DNA of 64,000 bases from NCBI RefSeq assembly GCF_003265705.1, contig NW_020312894.1, forward strand, positions 4,860,675 through 4,924,674, written 5' to 3'. This DNA comes from Callorhinus ursinus (Eukaryota; Chordata; Mammalia; Carnivora; Otariidae). The notes below the pieces were generated by a model, which had not been told where the DNA came from, made no database searches, and was given only the letters and a program-made list of their open reading frames with translations. The position numbers and the translations under genes were made by a program. Shown piece after piece: positions 25,301-37,300 of the stretch (within the stretch, counting starts at the first letter, position 1; each line of letters starts with the position of its first letter).

Positions 25301-28300
25301 CCTTCCTAACAGGACCACATACCCTCCCCTCCTCCAGGACATCTCTGAAGCACCCCGAGGAGAATCAAATGCTCAAAGGTGCTGGGTTGGAACATCCCTG
25401 GCCTCCTGGGGACCCTCCAGGACCCCTGAGATGCTCTCCTTGAAAGGCCTCCGCTTGGGCCCTAGGGCTGGTTCTAGGGCCCCTCGCGGGGCTGTGCCTG
25501 TGGATGCTTCTCCGCCCTCCGCCCCCTGTCCCGCCACGGCCGCGGTCCCCTCCCTCCAGTCAGATCATGAGATGTTGGGGCAACTGCATTTTGCAACGTT
25601 TAACCAGAATGTTGAAGCCAGGGAGACGACAAGAGAAGTGTAAGCAATTAAGAAAAAGGAACTCTATTGAGAAATGATCTCATCTGAAATGGTGAAAAAT
25701 TAAGATACAGAAGCAGGCCGGCTCTGAGTCACAGAAATGGAAAAATCCAGTAGGAGGTTTCGGAGACAGATCGGAGAGACAATGTCCAGTGACATGGCAA
25801 CAGGACGCCTGCTAGGGGAAATGGGCGCGTTCGCTGAGACCCATTGCCCTGTGCTGGTCTCACTGGGTCTCCTGTTTGTAAACAAGCCCGGCACAAGTGG
25901 CAGCAGGGGGGGCGCTGGTCCCAGGGGACGCCGGGGCTCCCAGGGCAGCGTCCACCTCCTCTTTGGGGGCCAGGTCCTGCCAAGGCATCTGCTCGGAGCG
26001 TGGGAAGGGTTCAGCGTTCCTGCCTCGAATCCCCGTATCCTGTCGCTCTTTCCATCCACAGGGCAGGATTCACCCCATGGGAAGGGTGGCCCTCTCCAGC
26101 CCTGTTCCAGCCCCCATTGGAAACAAAACAAAAACCCCATCCTACCCAACAGGAAATGGTGACTGGAGGCTTTTTCCTGTGCTGTTTGGCACACATGAGA
26201 CAAATTAGTGAAGGTGGCACTGGGAGGGGGCTCTTCCCTGCCTGCCCTGCCTGCCCTGCCTGCAGGCCAGTGTCCGCCTCGAGCCCCAGCTGAGCTCGCC
26301 CAGTCAGGCCCACTACTTCCGTCTCAAAGGGCAGCCCTGGCCCTGAGCCCGAGCCCAGCTGCTGGGGTCCCAGGCCGGTGCGTGACGGCCGCGCTGGGGG
26401 GGGACCAGCACCACGCTGGACACAGAGACCAGCGGGACAGAGACCTCCCAGCACGCTGGCCCTTCCTCTCCACCTGCTTGCCGCCGCCTTGTTCTGGCCC
26501 CACGCTGGAACATGCTGGAACACAGTCTCCCCATCCCTAGCAAGTCTCCTTCTAGCCTTTTCCTTGTTTTTCTAATGCATTTCTCTAGTCTGCGTAAGAA
26601 GCAGGAAATCCACTTTTTAATCCTAGTCTGAGGCCCACCATATTACATGCCCCACACGCTGAGCCTCAATTCTGCGGTCCGTGGCTCCTGCCAAGGTGTG
26701 AGCGCCGTCGGCTGGCCAGGGACCCTCGGCTGAAAAAAGAATTAGCTCCGTGACATTTTTGCACCATGGCCTAGAGCAGTGAGACGCTTGGAACACAGCG
26801 TATTTGTTTCAAGAAAAAAATGCTGTGAACCCCTGGTGGTTTGTTTTTTTTTTTTCCTTTTTTCTCTTCTTCTTCTGCGGCGACAAGGGAGGGTGCTAGG
26901 AGGAGGATGTGGTGAGCGTGCCCCCAGTGAGGTCCCAGAAGCTACAAGACAGTGCCCCTGTGAGTCAGCGCACTGGGCTTACCTCTTTCCTTTCTTTTAG
27001 GTTCGTCAACATGACGATGGTGGCAGCCTTCTGTTCCCAGATCATTCTCCAGAAGTCATTAACCGTTTCCTGTTTGGGGCCTGTAGGCAGAGGATGACCC
27101 CAAAGTCAGACCTGAACAGGGTCACCGTGGGTCCCAGCCCCGGTCCCCCCGGCCCTGGGGCCCCGGGAAGGCCGCCGCGGCCCAGCTGCTCCGAGGCACG
27201 AAAGTCTGCTCAGCTGACCCCGAGGTCTGCTGCTTCTCCGCCCTGTCCCACCACAGCCACACCTGCTCCTCCGCTGGGGCTGCGAAGCCCTTGGGGAGCG
27301 ACACAGTGGCGCCCGGGGGTGACCCCATTCACAAGCAATAAAGGGTATTCAGTGAGGCAGAGTGGTGTGTGCCCACTCGAGGGCTCGTCAAGCCTCCGGA
27401 GACCAGAGCCCACTCCGGAACTACACGGGTGTCTGTGTGAGAGAGAGAGAGACAGACGCAGAGACAGACTGCAGGCTGGCCGACTCACCCTCCATGTCTA
27501 AGCCCCTTCCCTCATCTCTCAGCTGCCCCTGCAGCTGGTGGTGATTCAGTGCCATCCAGGGAGATGTGGGCTAATGTTCCCGGGGAGCGTTCTGAACCAC
27601 AGATAAAGTGTCCCCAGAAGAAAGCCCTCTGCCTTTTGCCCTCCTTCCTGTCTGAATACAGACACGGTGACTGGAGATGTAGCAGCCATTTTGTGACCCT
27701 GAGGAAAACAGTGACATGCCATGGGAGGGTGTAGCAGGAAGACAAGAGGCCCCTCTCCCTGGAGCTGTCCCCTCAGCCCTGGGCTGTCTCCCCTACTTAG
27801 GGGAAAGAGAGAGAGAGAGAGAGAGATGCCACTATCTGTGTCAGCTAATGTATGTCAGGTTTTCCAACACTGTTGTCCTCTGGGTGTATTAATAAGGCCT
27901 CAACTGATGCCTACGTACACTGACTCTCGGGACCTGCTGTCTGAAAGACTCTTGCCTAAGAGGGAGGAAGTCCAAGACACCTGCTGTTGGCTCCACATCC
28001 CCACCTGCACCAGCTCCCGGGGCGGAGGGGTGGTACAACAGATCGGAAGCACTCACACACACAAAGTGGATTGTGTGCAAGGTTGAGGGAATGCTTCCAG
28101 AGCTGAGGCATCCTCATGGGCATAGCCTTGATCTGAAAAGCTACTCACTCCGCTCTCCCCCGCCCCGAAAAAAACCACCACGTGGGAGCCACACAGAGCT
28201 CAGCCAGCTGAGAGAAATGCAAGGCTGTCTACAGTAACAAGCAGCACACGGCAACGGTCACCACTGCCCTGCTGGGCGCCCTGTCTGACTCACGCAGGTA

Positions 28301-31300
28301 TGGAAAAAGACGTGTGTCTGTCTACACCTACACATTGTGTGGATGCTCATCCAACGTGCCTGTGACGACACCGATACCAAAATGACCACACCCGCCCCGC
28401 TCATCTGTCTGTCCTGACCACAGGCGGTACCAACGCGCCCAAGGGCTCTAACACGTCTGCGCTTTCGAAGCTCGGTTCAGAGAATGAGCTTTACATGCTT
28501 CGCACATGGATGCGCAGAACGACTTCAGGATGCTTTCAAAGAAGCAGACCGTGATACAGCATTTCTGCCCAGCTCCCAGGACACACGGGCCTTCCGGGTC
28601 AGTGGAGCGCCGCCTTGAGTCGCAAGGCTCTGTGAGATTCGAGACACCCCTGCATGCCGTGGGCGCAGGGGCAGGTGGGACGGACTGCATTCAGGCACCG
28701 GAGACGCAGCACTACCCACGTAGGAGAAGCCGAAATGAAGCCCCCGCTTTCCTGCTATCAGATGAGGACATGGTCGCCATCCACATCATTTTACCCGAGT
28801 CATGTTCTGAAAGTAACAATAAAAAGCTTACCTTGAGCTGCGATGAATTTATTCTTCTCTTTGTAACCCTAGAATAATAAAATCAGATTTGTAGTGTTTC
28901 ATAATTACCTTTCCTGAAGGATTTTGTTGTTGTTTGGAAAGTTAACACAGCAATCACGAAAATCGTGGAAAACACAGAAATACAGAGAAAACTCACTAGC
29001 AATTTCAGGAATAGTGCTACTTCTGTTTGTCCCTCTGTAGACTTTTTTGTCAATACCTGCCCAGGCCCACACAAACACATACACACACACAGACAAGCAG
29101 ACACACGTTTAGATATTCTTAACTGGTTAATATATATAAATTCTCCTCTACGTTCCATTTTTATGATAGTTTTATAATTTATATTAAATGATCCTTTAAA
29201 GTTCAGTTAAAGTGGATTCTCAATCTATTGAATATGGTTTTACCATAAATTTGTCTACCTGGCCCCTCCTATCCTATCTGGTCAGTAACGTAGAGAACGC
29301 GGTAACAAACATCCTGGGTGTTTCTCCATTTCTTGAAAATGAGTCCCCGGACAGATGCTAATTCGAAAGGCCTGGGTGTTTCCATGCGGCCCACGAAGGT
29401 TGTGATCATTTACATTCTGCACCCCCGCCAGAGAAAAGCCATGATTCACACCAAGCCCCCAAATGGTCCGGGCATGGGCATCATGCCAGACGGGGGGGCG
29501 AGGAGGGCAGGAAAACGGCAGACTTACATCTATGTAGGAAGCATTGATGTAGTCTGAACAGGGGGTTCCGTCCACTTGGCTCAAAATCACCCTGGAATGG
29601 TCATCTGTTTAACAAAGAAACAACAGAACATGATATCAGGATAAGGAAATCACGCCCGCCGTACATTTCTTCCATCTAGAGCGTTAAACACTGCCAAGGA
29701 CATGAGCGGGTCTCCCACCGCGATCACAGGGATGGAGGAGGCGTCAGGAGACCCTGCGTGTCATGAGGGTGTCCTGAGGGTGGGAATGCATCTGTTTCAT
29801 TGAATACTGCGTCTCAGCACTGAGGACCGTGCTCAGACCCCAGCCAGGTGCTCAGGAAAACCCGTGGGATGACAGCAGAGGTAAGGATTTCAGTGTCCAG
29901 GAGTGGGGGCGGCTGGATCTCCCCTAGACACCGAACAACAGCAGGTGCTGGGACCCGACAGTGAGATCACCATATTTTCTGAAACCCCAACTGGGTGCCA
30001 ATACTAACAAGCGTTGGTGTACTTGGGATAGTCTTGGATGGCAAGACAGGAGCCCACTCTCCCAGGCTTTCCAGGGAAAGGACAAGCAGACTCCACACCC
30101 CAACTGTCATCCTTCAGGTTGGCTCTAGGGATGGAAAGTGGACAGAAGTCACACAGACCTGGGCTGAGGACGGCGGGCCACCTGCCTGGAAGACTCTGGC
30201 CTGTTGTACAAGCAGTCTCCAGAGTGGGAGGGCTGACCACGGGGAGGTCCGTGTGGGCACGTGGGTGTGTGGTGTGTGTCTTCTCTGTGTGGGAATGTAT
30301 GGTGTGTATGTGTGTTTGTGGGGGGGGTGTGTATACACACACATCGGGGAGGTTTGAGCCAGGGCCCCATTGTGATTTGGGTGGGTCCTTGTCACTCTTG
30401 TCTTCAGAGGCCACATCCTCTGTTTAAAATAAATAAGTAAATAAAACATTTTATTTTATGACTGTGTTACTAGTTAGTATAAAGCTTAATGTAATCCTAA
30501 CTGGATTATGTCTATAGATATTTCTGATTTTAAAGGAAATTAGATGGTTTCACGGGACCTGGAAAGTGCTGTGGCCCTGGACCTGGATCTCCACGCTAGG
30601 GAACTCTTACTTCCCCGGGGAGCAGAAACACTGAGGATGCCCAGGGCCTGGGTCGAGGGTCACAGCTGCTCCTGGGGTTAATCATGCTGTGCCGGGCACA
30701 GAGCTTGGTAGAGAGTGAGTGCTTCGTACGCACTTCCTGCATTAATTATGGAAAAATTCCGTGTCCTTGTCCTGCTTTATGTCCTCCTGGTCCCCACAGG
30801 ACTGAAACTGACCGAGAAGGACGTGCGGTGGTGTGGCTCTGGGGCAAGGACCCCTGATCACAGCTGCTGTCTCCCGCGGGCCTGGAAGGGGCTGCTGGCC
30901 TCCGACGCCCATTGTCTGGACGCTGCATCGTGGGCCAGGCCTGTCCTGTGCTAGCAGGACGGGCCAGTGAGGCTCCCAGGGAAAGTCATGATCCATATGG
31001 GGCAGTCAGGGTGTTAAACCCCAAACGTACAGCCCAGGCGGACTTCTCCGTGAGACCCTCCTGCTCAGGCGCCGACAACCCCGAAGCAGGAATAGCTGTC
31101 TCTGAACATGCGTAAAGCTAGTTGAAAATAATTTGGAACAATTTACGCTTTGAGAACCGCTATAGAAAGCAGAGGGCAAAAAATAGCCTTCTGGTTAGAT
31201 TTAGAATCTCGCAGTTTCTAAGAGCTTCCTGTCTTTTTATTCTGGAAAGTCACACTTCACTTTCAAAACATGATTTCCTGAATTTATCAGCTGTTGCGGT

Positions 31301-34300
31301 TTTTCCAGAGCAGAGGATGCTTTCTCCCAACTGGCCATCGAGGCTTTTCTACAACCCAACCTCATGGACCTGAGATCCCCCTGCACCATCTCCAGTGAAC
31401 CAGCCCATTCCTGTCCTGGGCCCCTAGCCGGCCCCTGGCCAGCCCCAGGGGCATCTCTGGCCAACTCCTCATTGAATCAGATACCGCTCTACACCGCCCT
31501 CGCTCAGCCTGTGCCTTGCTGATGTCGGATGCCACCCCTGCTGGTGACCTCCAGGGCACATCCCAAGTGTCCCCATGCTGACATCCCATAGACCCAGTGT
31601 CCCACTGATGTGAAATACCTTCCATCCGGGCAGAGCACCCTGGCCCCTGATGACTACCAGCACCCCGGCCTCCTCTGCATAGTGGTGCTCCCGGGCAGGA
31701 AGGCGCTGCGGCTGGACCCTCACCCAGTGGGGGTGGGGGGAGGCAGGATGGGCCCTCTTTCATGTTTATACTTGCAGGAAAGGCCACTTCCCTCCTTAGC
31801 ACAAGCTGGAGAACACAGCTTGGAGAAAATGTGCTGGGGGTGAGCTCTGCTATTGGGGGAGGCAGTGCCCCCCCCGGGCCGTGATCACCTCTGCGAAGAG
31901 GGGATGGGGTGCAGGTAATTTCCACACCTGGCCATTAATTCCACTCCCATGAGGCCTCACCAAAAATATTTTTAATTATCAGTGTAAATGTCACCTTTTA
32001 AAAACTACAGGGGTTTAGTAAGTAAGAGACAAATGGAGGTCAGGAACCTGGGAAAGTGCTTGGTTTGGACTAGATCCTCAACCTATACATTCAGCAGGTC
32101 AATGCATAAATTAAACTAATTAATGAAGCTAATTAGTGGGGCATCTGGGCGGCTCAGTTATTAGGTGTCTGCCTTCGGCTCAGGTCATGATCCCAGGGTC
32201 CTGGGATCGAGCCCCACATCGGGCTCCCTGCTCTACAGGGAGCCTGCTTCTGTTCCCTCTCTCGCTGTGTCTCTGTCAAATAAATAAAAAATCTTTTAAA
32301 AAAGTGAAGCTAATTAAACCAATAATGGATAATAATACTAATTCCCGAATATCCTGATTTTTATTTGACACAAAATATTCCAAAGATCCCAAGCCTACCA
32401 CCATGGTTCTCCTCTTGCTTGAGCTGTTCAAGCCTAGTGGTTTGCCTCCTCCCTTCTCTCGTAACCCACACCTGATCCTCCCAAATTGTCCCCACTGCTT
32501 GTCCAGAGTCTAACCTCGGTCCACGCTCCCTCCCTGCCCAGCGGCACAACTACACAGCTCCTGAGCCATCTCTTTGCTGCTCCCTTGGCTGCCTACACAA
32601 ATATGATTAGGCCCAAAGACTATTTGGTTAATTTCTCTTGCTTTAGTTGGATCAGAGCCTCGCAGAGGCCTTTGCAAAAAAGACACGTAAATCCTCTGTT
32701 TGCAAAGTGTGACAGAATTATTTCTATCAAGTGCTGAGAGTCCAGAGGTCACACAAACTGGGCGGACCACAGCTTCTCTTGCCTATAGAAAAGAGAATTC
32801 ACTCTGATCCTAAAAATGCAACCAGGAGCCCACGCACTGAAGCCCCCTGCACAGGCTGGTTTCCTTGCTCCCATGGAGGCTCTGTCTGAGAAGGGAGGCT
32901 CTCTGGGCATACCTGGGGAGACCTGGAGTTCAGGATTCAAACCCTTCCTGGCTGCCATTTGGATAGCCCTATGAGCAAAGCCCACAGGAGGGGTCCAGCT
33001 GCACCAAGAGTATCGAAATCCTCCTCGGTTTGTCCTGCCACCAAGGTAGGCTGTGAAAGCTGCCCCCAGGGCACGGCCATCCAGCTACATCCCTGGACAG
33101 ACCTGTCAGCCACCTGGCCCGAAGGCCTCCCTGGAGCCCGAACACTGTAGCCCCTGGCTCGCTGTAGCGGTTGGGGTTTCTAAGCTTTCCCACAAAGCTG
33201 CCAAAGCCCTATGCATTTCTTATTCTTTCGTTTCTGTCCTTGGTCCAGGGGACCCGCTGCTGGTGACCAGGAGCACTGAGTCTGAGACAGGAAGAGGACC
33301 AGGGCCACCAGGAGCCCAAGACTGGGGCTCAGGACTGGATCCCATAGGAGGCCCCCGCCAGCCCATGCAGGTGGCACTCCCCTTGGCCCCGGGGCAGCAC
33401 GGGTCTCAACATTGAGCACAGGCTTGGTGGCTGGACCCACCATGACAGAGGTGGCCCGAGCCCCCCGTGGGAGATGGGCACCTACATTCCCTGTGCAAAT
33501 GTCAAGCAGCAGTGTGGGTGCGGGCCCCCATCTCCGAGCCCTGGGGCCCTGGGACCACCATGCTGCCCGGACAGGCCCAGTCCCCGGGAGCTGCAAGGGA
33601 ATGTCGAGTTTACTCCAAATGCCACCCATAGTGCAAAAAAGGTAAAATCTTACTGGGAAGGATGTTGGGATATCTGTTTTTTTCTCTGTTTTCTTCTTTA
33701 TTGGCCTGTTCAAAAGTTCCTTGTATGTGTCCAGACGGCAACGACTAGAAAAGAAGACACAGTTAGCCCTAAATGTGGTGGATCGAACACCGTGTGTACG
33801 TCAGCTTCCCTAACGAGCAGGGGCAGAAGAAAACTCCGTCTGAACAAATCCCTCGCAGCCCATTGCCCTCTCTGCCTTGCAGGTCGTGCCGGGCACTGGG
33901 CAGAGACGGGATGAAGGGCGCTCTGGCTAGCAGGCCAAGTGAGCTGTGGACATGATGATGACCCCACGGTTGGACCCGAAGCTGCATGAAGGCAGGGACC
34001 GGCCTGGGCACTGTCACCCAGCCCCCGGGAGCAGCAGGTCCAGGCCCAGAGCAGGCACTCTACAAATACAGGCGGACCACAGGAGAGCTCGGGACCAGGA
34101 AGGGGCAGAGCAAGGGTGCCTGAGCAGAGGGGCTGGGCTGAGGGATGAGCAGAATGCAGCACAAAGGACCCAGCTATGGGCCTCCTGCTTGAGACGCCAT
34201 GTGCTCATGGACCAGCAGTCAGGGCGCACCTGGGCCCTTGTGGAGAGTGCAGACCCCAGCCCCACCCTGGATCAGCACGAAGATCCCCAGGAGTCCTGGG

Positions 34301-37300
34301 TGCACCCTTGGCTTCCGAAGCTCTGCCCTAATCCCCCCTGCCTCCGATGAGGACAGTGGGAGGCCACTAGGACCCTGTAACTGATGTGCTGCTCAGTGGA
34401 CTTGAACTCGGGCTCCCTGACTTCTACTTTTTCACTACTTGGGGCCCCTCGCATTCTGCTAGCTCCCATCTGTCCTCCCACATTTGCTGGCTGCTGGGAC
34501 ATCCTCTGCACTCAGATGAGCCCCTTGCAGTGCACAGCGGGGAAGAGCCTTTGGAACCCCCAAATTATGTCCTTCAACATTAATAACCTAAACATTGACT
34601 GGACCGGGGGCCACTGGAATTCAAGTAACAAGTGTGACTATTTACCAAGCATCTTCGATGTGCCAGGCCCTGCAGGAGGAGCTGGGTCACCTGGTCCCGC
34701 CTTCACAAGATATCATGAGATAACACTAGCATCAGCTCTGTTTTACAGATGAGGAAACTGACCCCCAAGGCTGCTTGACAATGTCCAGAGTCACCTGGCT
34801 TGCACAGGGCAGACACAGGGTTGGGGCCTGCTGTCTGGCCTGGAGCTGCCACGAGGCCATGAGGAGGGTGCTCACTTCTTCAAGCGTCAAGTCCCCAGGG
34901 CACGGGGGCAGGCCTCACAGGGCAGCCCAGGCCGGAGGCTTGCTCATCCGTGAGTCAGAAGGGATGAATTTGTCATGAATAGGTGCGCAGAGCCTCCCTC
35001 TCGCGGGTCGGAGGACTTCTCCTTCACCGACCGAGCCCCTGCCACCCAGCATCTACTTTCTCTTGTTTTGGGGTCACCACACTGGATGGCCACAGGCAGA
35101 GTCTCTGACAGGGCCGGTGTGGAGACCAGCCTGGTGGGGGCCTTGGGACCAACACTTTCTCTGCCTGAGGTTCCTGAGTCTTTTCAAAGCTGTCTTAACA
35201 CTGACTTTCTGGACCCGACCTAAACAGGGAATTGGTGAGAACATTCTACCGACTCTCATTTTCTATACCCAAAAGCTGTTTTTGACCTCAGCCCTGAAAA
35301 TAAAAATGAGGTATAATACTGTAATGGCGGATGCATGATGTCACGTGTTCATCAAAACCCACACGATGAATGACACAGGAAGCCCAGCTCTGGACTTGAG
35401 AAGGTGACAACGAGTCGATATTAGTTATCAGTTGGAATGCACGGAGCACACTAAAGTAAGATGCTGACAGTTGGGGAACCTGTGTGCAGGGAGGGGCAGG
35501 TACATGGGAACCCTGTACTCTGTGCATGGTTTTTCTATAAGCCTAAAACTGCTCTACAAATTAAAGCCTATACAAATAACAAATTAAAAAGAAAAAGAGA
35601 ACCCGAGAAGCCTCCCTCTTCCTCGGAAGGTGGGGCAGCTACAGCGTGGTGGGTGGAGAGGCTAGAGTGGTCTAGGTGGCGAGCAGGGATCCAGCCCTGC
35701 CACCCCGTTCCCCCAGCAGTGACCTGGGACCTGGAATATGGAGCTGGGGTGGCGACACTGGCTCTGTGGGGGGGTGTAGAGGGGCACTTGGGGTGCGAGG
35801 CGAAGTGCTCTGCCTATGGAATGTGTCTCCGTATCCAAGCACACAGAATAACGGCCGTGAGAGGCCAGCCCACCACTTTCTCCTGCTGTCAGTCTGCCCG
35901 TGGACCCGCGCCTCCGAGCTGCTCAGATGGCACAGGGGAGATGGGACAGCACCCGGGGGAGGGCTCCGCCGTAACTGGTCAGCCCTGCAGTGCCGGGAGT
36001 GAGCTGTGCACGGAGTTAACTGGTCAACAAATACCTTGTGATTGATTGTCCATTTACATACATTGGCCGAAGAGGGTTTGTTTGTTTGCTTGCTTGCTCG
36101 AGGTGAGATTTCATGTCAATGAACACACACAGGAGGAGCCACGGGTCACGTCCCTTCCTCTTCCGCCCCGCTTTGCACTGCTGGGCAGGTGGTAGCGAAG
36201 TGAGAAGAGCAGAGAGGAGCCAGCTGTGGGCTGTTCCAGCAAGCTCCAGGGGACAGTTCTGGCTTGCATGCTGTGTCGGGACCTCTCCTGGCGGCACCTC
36301 CCTTGTGCCTTTCTACAGCACTAATGATAGGGGCTGGGTCCGGGCCTGGGCTTGGGATAACCTGCCGGTCTGAGAATGGGAAGGTCCTGTCTGTGGAGGT
36401 GGGCTACTCCTAGCCTGAATGGCACTCACTTGCTGTGGTTTAATTGGGGGCCTGGAACAGACTTCGCTGGGATAGCACTCTACCATTGCAGGGTGGAGAC
36501 TGAGGCTGGCTGTTCCCAGGAGCAGTCCTAAAAAGCAGGGCATCCCCAGACCCCTCTCCTGCAGACCCGAGGCTAAGCTAGGCACACATCTACCTCTTTT
36601 GCATGTTAGGGCAATCCTATGGGGGCAGGCAGCATCCTTATTTTATAAGCGAGTAAACTGAGGCAGGCAGAGGTTAAGCGATGGCCCAAGCCCCCCAGGC
36701 CGATAAGAGACAAGCTGGGCCAGCCACTCAGGCGGGCCAAAGCCAGCATCCCCTCCTTGACCACTCCACTGAGCTGACCTCAGCACCAAACCCTTTCAGT
36801 CCACTGAAGCTCTGGGTCGGCAACACACACATGTCCAAACTTGTCTGGATGGACGGCTTTGAGACTCATCTGTCCCCTCCACAGTTCCCGGGCCTGGAAC
36901 TCAGGAGAGCAGGTGAGGAGAAGGGAGATGAGGTACAGTTGTCCAGCGCAAGTGGGGTCACCTGCGGAGCCAGGGCTGGGCCGGTCCTGACAGGCTCCAG
37001 TTCTCTGGCAAGAGGGAAGCCACACAAACGTGGCTTAGGACATGGCCAGCTCTCACTCGTGAGAGGAGCAAACTGGGGTCCAGAGAGTACCAGCAGCTCG
37101 CCCCGGGTCCCCCAGCGCCAGGACCAGGCCCTCCTCCCCTCTGCAATTCTGTCCACCCTGCCCTGCACGGAGGCCTCCAGCGGGCCGCGGGGAAGCCGCT
37201 CAATGGCAGGGGCAGGGCAGGGCAAGAAGAGTAAGGCAGCCAATTTAAAGCGGTGCCCAAACAACTCAGGAATAGAGTAAAATAATATTCAAACGCAACA

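Larger units (their letters stand above)
29605..33653 (-). other. PTPRE intron 5
   Basis: A 4.05-kb intron holding a GT-rich tract (30256-30346), an L2-like piece near 30685-30745 and a Can-SINE (32124-32316). Open frames near 33.2-33.7 kb are chance except where they overlap the exon at 33654. Confidence 0.6.
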
